DNA of 8,470 bases from Nitrospirota bacterium (GTDB lineage: Bacteria > Nitrospinota_A > UBA7883 > JACRGQ01): assembly GCA_024275775.1 (NCBI GenBank), contig JAJRYM010000153.1, positions 1-8,470 of the forward strand, read 5' to 3'. The position numbers and the translations under genes were made by a program. Numbering within the stretch: the first letter of the stretch is position 1; each line of letters opens with the position of its first letter. Below the pieces are notes generated by a model that ran no database searches, was not told where the DNA came from, and saw only the letters and a list, made by a program, of their open reading frames with translations. Shown here piece after piece: positions 5,298-8,470 of this stretch.

Positions 5298-6299
5298 TTA
5301 ATTGATGATGTTCACCTTTTCGCCGCATTTTTCGCACGCGCCGCTGTTTACAGCCACTGCTTCGCCTGTGTAATCCCGCTTTATAAGAAGAGCGCCGCAG
5401 AAGGGGCAGTATGTGTTATCGGCGTCCGGTACGTGCACGTTTCCGATATAGACGTATTTCAGTTTTTTGAGGGCTATCTCACGCGCCCGGATAAGCGTTT
5501 GCGCGGGGGTGCGCGGAGCATTCATCCGATACGCGGGATGGTAGGCGGAAAAGTGAAGAGGTATCATCGGGTCGATATCGGCCAGGAACTCGGCCAACTG
5601 CTCAAAAAGATTGTCCGAGTCGTTCAGGCCGGGTATCACGAGGTTCGTAATCTCGACGTGTATTTTTTCGGCCGCTATTTTTACGTTGCGAAGCACCGGT
5701 TGCAGTTTGCCTTTGCAGGTTTTGCGGTAAAACTCCGGCGACATCGATTTTACGTCTATGTTCACGGCGTCTATAAGCGGGAGAAGATTTCTGAACGGCT
5801 CTTCATCAAGGTGGCCGCTGGTTACGATTACGTTTTTAAGCCCTCGCTCTTTCACTTCCCTCGCCGCGTCCAGTATGTATTCGTACCACATGAGCGGTTC
5901 GGTATATGTGTAGGCCACTCCCAAAGAGCCTTCCTCCTCCGCAGTACGGGCCAGCGCTTCGGGCGAGATGTAGCTTGTGGGGGCGTCAAGCTGTGATATC
6001 TGGAAATTCTGGCAGAAACTACAGCTCAGGTTGCACGCGTTCGGGCCCGCCGAAAGGATGGACGCGCCGGGATAGAAATGATAAAGCGGCTTTTTTTCTA
6101 TGGGGTCCATTATCAGCGAGGTGGTTCGGCCGTATGTTATCGCTATAAGCTCCCCGCCGATGTTCTGCTTGGCTCTGCAGATGCCGATTTTGCCTTCCGG
6201 CAGTTTGCAATGGAACGGGCAGAGTCGGCAGACCACTTTGCCGTTTTTCGCTTTGTCCCAGTAAACGGCTTTTACCGGGGTTTCCGTTTGCGCGTTCAT
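5298..6299 (-). CDS. amrS: AmmeMemoRadiSam system radical SAM enzyme (AmrS)
   Basis: 333 residues. A radical SAM protein related to pyruvate formate-lyase activases. The cluster motif is CNLSCSFC (C89, C93, C96), binding the 4Fe-4S that cleaves SAM. The N-terminus has the family's extra cysteine block, CRLCPFHC...GICRAKQ (C24, C27, C31, C41). The C-terminus has a zinc-ribbon-like CPFC...CEKC (C298, C301, C322, C325). Other typical stretches are GVAYTYTEPLMWYEY, VIVTSGHLDEEPFR, DAVNIDVKS, ITNLVIPGLND and PLHFSAYHPAYRM. The system's natural substrate was, to my knowledge, unsettled for a long time, so I assign the family but not a reaction. The ATG overlaps the amrA stop by 4 bases (ATGA), with GAGGT 4 bases upstream, implying translational coupling. 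The third partner, Memo (amrB), is not in the window. Confidence 0.94.
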   Translation of the reverse strand: MNAQTETPVKAVYWDKAKNGKVVCRLCPFHCKLPEGKIGICRAKQNIGGELIAITYGRTTSLIMDPIEKKPLYHFYPGASILSAGPNACNLSCSFCQNFQISQLDAPTSYISPEALARTAEEEGSLGVAYTYTEPLMWYEYILDAAREVKERGLKNVIVTSGHLDEEPFRNLLPLIDAVNIDVKSMSPEFYRKTCKGKLQPVLRNVKIAAEKIHVEITNLVIPGLNDSDNLFEQLAEFLADIDPMIPLHFSAYHPAYRMNAPRTPAQTLIRAREIALKKLKYVYIGNVHVPDADNTYCPFCGALLIKRDYTGEAVAVNSGACEKCGEKVNIIN

Positions 6300-6802
6300 C
6301 TGTACCTCGCAACCTTAAACCGCTGAAGCGTCACTTCGGCTTTGGGCGGTATTCCGGCTTTCCATTTGCATATATCGATTTGCTGTTCGGGCGTATCCAC
6401 CCCTTCCAAATCCGGCAGAAGCACTCCGCGCCTAAGGCCGGAAGTGACTATCACGCCGTAGATTTTCGGGTCGAGCTCCTCTGCCGAGCTTATATCCTCG
6501 GCTGATGAGAGAACATCGACGGATATTGTGAGGCTTCGCAATTCATCCTCCCGCACCGCCGGGAACCGGTTGTCCCGCGAAGCGGCGGCGATACTGTTTT
6601 CTATTATCTCTTCGGCGAGATTTGCTCTTACCGGACTTAAGGTTCCGATGCACCCGCGCAAATTGCCGTCTTTTTTAAGGGATACAAACGCGCCGGCGAG
6701 TTTTTTAAAATCGGGCGGAAGGGGAGACGGTGCAGCCGTTCTTTTTCCGGTTGTTACGTAGTTCCTTACCGCTTTGAACGCCAGTTCAACATAAGGGTGC
6801 AC
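6296..6802 (-). CDS. amrA: AmmeMemoRadiSam system protein A (AMMECR1 domain, AmrA)
   Basis: 168 residues, close to the usual single-domain length. AMMECR1-family signatures are visible in order: AFVSLKKDGNLRGCIGTLSP (39-57) with the diagnostic LRGCIGT, SRDNRFPAV (75-83), LTISVDVLS (91-99), GVIVTSGLRRGVLLPD (116-131) and the ending IDICKWKAGIPPKAEVTLQRF. These proteins accompany a radical SAM enzyme and Memo in prokaryotes; the biochemical role of this domain is not established as far as I know. The start is a GTG at 6802-6800, 5 bases after the polyprenyl synthase stop, with a weak GTAGG site; no better start fits. The 3' end overlaps amrS by 4 bases. Confidence 0.92.
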   Translation of the reverse strand: MHPYVELAFKAVRNYVTTGKRTAAPSPLPPDFKKLAGAFVSLKKDGNLRGCIGTLSPVRANLAEEIIENSIAAASRDNRFPAVREDELRSLTISVDVLSSAEDISSAEELDPKIYGVIVTSGLRRGVLLPDLEGVDTPEQQIDICKWKAGIPPKAEVTLQRFKVARYR

Positions 6803-6807
6803 AAAAC

Positions 6808-7833
6808 CTACATTTCCCTGTTAATTATATAATCCGCCAATCCTTTAAGAGCGTCAAGATATTCGTTCGGCGGGAAACAGTCCAGTTCGCCGACGGCCTT
6901 ATCAATATGATTTTCGGCCATCTTTTTGCAATAAGATATGCTGTCGTATTTTCCGATGAGTTCGATTATGGAGCCTATGCGCCGTGCGGAGAGTTCCCTG
7001 CTTTTCACGGTTTCCGCTATGAATATTTTTTCCTTTTCATCGGCGTTAGCGAAGGCGTGGATAACCGGGAGCGTAACGTGCCCTTCAATAAGATCCTGGC
7101 CGACCGGTTTGCCGAGCGTTTTTTCGTCTGCCGTGAAGTCCAGCAGGTCGTCGATTATCTGGAAAGCGATGCCGATATTTTCGCCGTATGTTTCCAGCGC
7201 GGCCATCTGCCTGCCTGTAACTTCGCCTCGGATTCCGCCCAGCAGGCCTCCCACCTGGCAACACGCTTTTATGAGGGCGCCTGTTTTCCTGAAAATGAGA
7301 TTAAGATATTCTTTTTCGGTTAAATCGATATCGGCGCTGTGCACCAGTTCCAGTATTTCACCTTCGGCCAAAAATTTTGTCGCCTCGCTAATAGCCTGCA
7401 CAACCCCCGGCGGAGAATGGTCGGCCATGAGCGAAAAAGATTTAGCGAAAAGAAAATCCCCTACCAGCACGGAATATTCGTTGCCCCACTTGGCGTTGGC
7501 GCTGGGAATGCCCCGGCGGATATCCGCTTCGTCAACGACGTCGTCGTGAAGAAGCGTAGCCGCGTGTATGTATTCGACAACGGTCGAGTGGGTTATATCG
7601 CCCCCTCCTTCGTTGTATCCGCAAAGCCGCGCCGTGATAAGCACCAGGATAGGCCTTAACCGTTTGCCGCCGCCGTTGGAGAGATAACCGCTTATGATTG
7701 GAATAACGGCTACCGAAGAGCCGGCGTGTTCCTTCAGGGAACGCTCCACTGTCGCAAGTTCGTCTTTTAAAAGAGATTGTATTTCTTCAAAATCCAATTT
7801 CTTCACGGCCGAAAGATTTCCCTCTGAATGCAA
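6808..7833 (-). CDS. ispB: Long-chain trans-polyprenyl diphosphate synthase
   Basis: 341 residues as drawn. It adds isopentenyl units to an allylic diphosphate to make the side chain of a respiratory quinone. Both aspartate-rich motifs are present: LLHDDVVDEAD (D97, D98, D101) and QIIDDLLD (D228, D229, D232). GGGKRLRP (54-61) binds diphosphate. The residues just before the first motif are small (AAT), as in octaprenyl-type enzymes, not the bulky residues of farnesyl or geranylgeranyl synthases, so a long product is inferred; exact length cannot be read. The chosen start is TTG at 7833, 10 bases after AGAGGAG. A GTG at 7806 (codon 10) is an equally plausible start and would give 332 residues. 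First gene of the minus-strand operon with amrA, amrS and probably rubredoxin. The link to those genes is unexplained. The symbol is by similarity to E. coli IspB. Confidence 0.93.
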   Translation of the reverse strand: MHSEGNLSAVKKLDFEEIQSLLKDELATVERSLKEHAGSSVAVIPIISGYLSNGGGKRLRPILVLITARLCGYNEGGGDITHSTVVEYIHAATLLHDDVVDEADIRRGIPSANAKWGNEYSVLVGDFLFAKSFSLMADHSPPGVVQAISEATKFLAEGEILELVHSADIDLTEKEYLNLIFRKTGALIKACCQVGGLLGGIRGEVTGRQMAALETYGENIGIAFQIIDDLLDFTADEKTLGKPVGQDLIEGHVTLPVIHAFANADEKEKIFIAETVKSRELSARRIGSIIELIGKYDSISYCKKMAENHIDKAVGELDCFPPNEYLDALKGLADYIINREM

Positions 7834-7886
7834 GTTGCCACCACTCCTCTTCTGTTAAGCTGCAAAACTTCAGCTCTCTTCATTTC

Positions 7887-7916
7887 ATTATCCGAAACCC
7901 CGAAATTGATTGTCAA
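7887..7916 (-). promoter_or_regulatory. Strong sigma70-type promoter of the polyprenyl synthase-amrA-amrS operon
   Basis: On the minus strand TTGACA (7916-7911) and GATAAT (7892-7887) are separated by 18 bases; the -35 is a perfect consensus and the -10 has one mismatch. Transcription would start near 7880, about 47 bases before the TTG start. The untranslated leader contains a 5-bp inverted repeat, AGCTG/CAGCT (7858-7862, 7871-7875). Confidence 0.75.
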
Positions 7917-8055
7917 GGAGAAGGGCTTTTTAAATTGCGCGAGAAACCGATAATCGTATCTGGTTTATCCCGTTTGCCGGCTTCTTACCGGTTGATTTTG
8001 TAGATAGTTTTTGCAAAACTAATCCGCTTCGTTACACAGGTTTTCCACATTTCTT

Positions 8056-8085
8056 TTGTGGCGGCCTTTTTATTTTCGTTACAAT
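8056..8085 (+). promoter_or_regulatory. Probable promoter of tRNA-Arg
   Basis: TACAAT (8080-8085) is a good -10, and TTGTGG (8056-8061), a weak -35, lies 18 bases upstream. Transcription would begin about 8 bases before the tRNA. The rest of the 266-base gap (7834-8099) contains no recognisable gene. It does hold a small palindrome, AGTTTT/AAAACT, at 8006-8020. Confidence 0.55.
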
Positions 8086-8099
8086 GCTTTTAAATCGTG

Positions 8100-8176
8100 G
8101 CGCCCGTAGCTCAGCAGGATAGAGCAACGGACTTCTAATCCGTAGGCCGCAGGTTCGAATCCTGCCGGGCGCGCCA
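8100..8176 (+). tRNA. tRNA-Arg (anticodon TCT)
   Basis: A complete cloverleaf with encoded CCA. The acceptor GCGCCCG (8100-8106) pairs with CGGGCGC (8166-8172), followed by discriminator G and CCA (8174-8176). The D arm is GCTC/GAGC. The anticodon stem ACGGA/TCCGT (8127-8131, 8139-8143) closes the loop CTTCTAA with anticodon TCT at 8134-8136, which reads AGA and AGG. The T arm is GCAGG-TTCGAAT-CCTGC. No intron is present. The CCA end is also the left edge of a long hairpin, and the T-arm sequence recurs inverted in the repeats downstream. Confidence 0.97.
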
Positions 8177-8215
8177 TCAATAAACCGCATCCAACGGATG
8201 TGGTTTATTGATGGC
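8173..8215 (+). repeat. 20-bp near-perfect hairpin starting in the tRNA 3' end
   Basis: The left arm (8173-8192, starting with the discriminator G and CCA) and right arm (8196-8215) pair over 20 positions around an AAC loop; the only imperfection is one G-T pair (8184 with 8204). There is no T-run afterwards, so it is not a standard intrinsic terminator, although a rho-independent-like or RNA-processing role at the tRNA 3' end is possible. It could equally be the edge of an inserted element. Confidence 0.8.
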
Positions 8216-8227
8216 CACTTCCCCTAA

Positions 8228-8299
8228 AGGCAGGATTCGAAGCAAGCCGACGGCGCGACCGAGGAGGGAGCGCAAGTGAGCGAAAGCGAGTTTAGTCGG
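8228..8299 (+). repeat. tRNA-associated repeat, copy 1 core (72 bp)
   Basis: Identical at all 72 positions to 8362-8433. It opens with GGCAGGATTCGAA (8229-8241), the exact reverse complement of the tRNA T-arm segment at 8154-8166. The body is G/A-rich on this strand, with GAGCGAAAGCGAG inside. GCCGAC (8246-8251) and GTCGGC (8295-8300) could form an outer stem. No start codon with a ribosome binding site and no protein-like frame is apparent. Confidence 0.9.
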
Positions 8300-8361
8300 C
8301 GGGTCGAGCCTAATGGAACGAAGCCGGAGGCGGAGTGAGAGTAGGCGAATCCTTTTCACAG
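8300..8361 (+). repeat. Variable part of the 134-bp repeat unit
   Basis: This segment separates the two identical cores. Its first 21 bases resemble 8434-8454 at about 15 of 21 positions, so the repeat period of 134 continues past the cores with divergence. It ends with CGAATCCT (8346-8353), the inverse of AGGATTCG at the start of each core, so a unit is bounded by 8-bp inverted repeats (8232-8239 and 8346-8353). Confidence 0.7.
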
Positions 8362-8433
8362 AGGCAGGATTCGAAGCAAGCCGACGGCGCGACCGAGGAG
8401 GGAGCGCAAGTGAGCGAAAGCGAGTTTAGTCGG
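8362..8433 (+). repeat. tRNA-associated repeat, copy 2 core (72 bp)
   Basis: Second identical core, again opening with GGCAGGATTCGAA (8363-8375). It is followed by a diverged tail (8434-8470) that is cut by the window edge, so the number of units is unknown. In this copy the outer stem would close with GCCGAC (8380-8385) and GTCGGT (8429-8434), a G-T pair in place of G-C. Confidence 0.9.
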
Positions 8434-8470
8434 TGTGTCGGGCCCGATGGAGCGGGAGCGTGGCGACCGC

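Noticed and set aside
6938..7549. Plus-strand 203-codon frame inside the polyprenyl synthase
   Set aside because: It is serine-rich shadow sequence opposite both DDxxD motifs, with no domain resemblance.
8042..8050. TTTCCACAT-like DnaA box near TTACACA, possible replication origin
   Set aside because: At most one imperfect box is present, with no cluster, no A/T-rich unwinding region of note and no dnaA or dnaN nearby.
8045..8075. CCACA/TGTGG hairpin followed by T-rich sequence as a terminator
   Set aside because: The stem is only 5 bp with a 7-base loop, the T-run starts 5 bases later, no gene is transcribed into it on the plus strand, and it overlaps the likely tRNA promoter.
8177..8359. 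Minus-strand 60-codon frame over the tRNA 3' flank
   Set aside because: It is arginine- and leucine-rich only because it crosses the repeat and hairpin; it has no ribosome binding site, and the repeat structure explains the open frame.
8228..8433. CRISPR array
   Set aside because: The repeats are 72 bp with 62-bp spacing, the linker also shows similarity between units, only two copies are visible, and no cas genes are present.

Overview
The window is bacterial DNA of moderate G+C, from an organism I cannot name. Bacterial traits are a tRNA with an encoded CCA end, sigma70-like promoters, a TonB-type protein and a fused CobA-HemD. The gene mix suggests an anaerobic or microaerophilic, probably uncultured, lineage with tetrahydromethanopterin (H4MPT)-linked C1 chemistry. 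That mix is a formylmethanofuran-linked C1 pair, a rubredoxin and an AmmeMemoRadiSam radical SAM pair.

Plus-strand half (1-5038): the 3' end of a TonB C-terminal-domain gene is followed after 7 bases by a short FwdA/FhcA-type amidohydrolase. Next come a lone HicB-family antitoxin and then ftr/fhcD (formylmethanofuran:H4MPT formyltransferase). The antitoxin gene lies between two copies of the ftr promoter and start region (about 41 of 48 bases identical), so it appears to have landed in, or been trapped by a duplication of, the ftr start. A 60-residue protein of unknown function follows. After it comes a two-domain uroporphyrinogen-III methyltransferase/synthase that feeds siroheme and cobalamin synthesis.

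Minus-strand half (7833-5059): an apparent operon of long-chain polyprenyl diphosphate synthase, amrA (AMMECR1), amrS (radical SAM) and rubredoxin reads leftward from a strong TTGACA-18-GATAAT promoter. It converges on cobA-hemD with only 20 bases between the stop codons. The rubredoxin gene was found by reading the minus strand directly; it encodes 52 residues.

Right end (7834-8470): a promoter-containing intergenic region leads to a plus-strand tRNA-Arg(TCT). A near-perfect 20-bp hairpin begins inside the tRNA's 3' end. It is followed by a 134-bp-period repeat whose 72-bp cores are identical. Each core opens with the reverse complement of the tRNA T-arm, so this looks like a tRNA-associated non-coding repeat family that continues past the window.

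Functional picture: fhcA and ftr would handle formyl transfer between methanofuran and H4MPT, and release as formate, but the B and C subunits of the Fhc complex are not in view. ftr and cobA-hemD have no Shine-Dalgarno sequence and have -10-like boxes almost touching their ATGs, which suggests leaderless transcripts.
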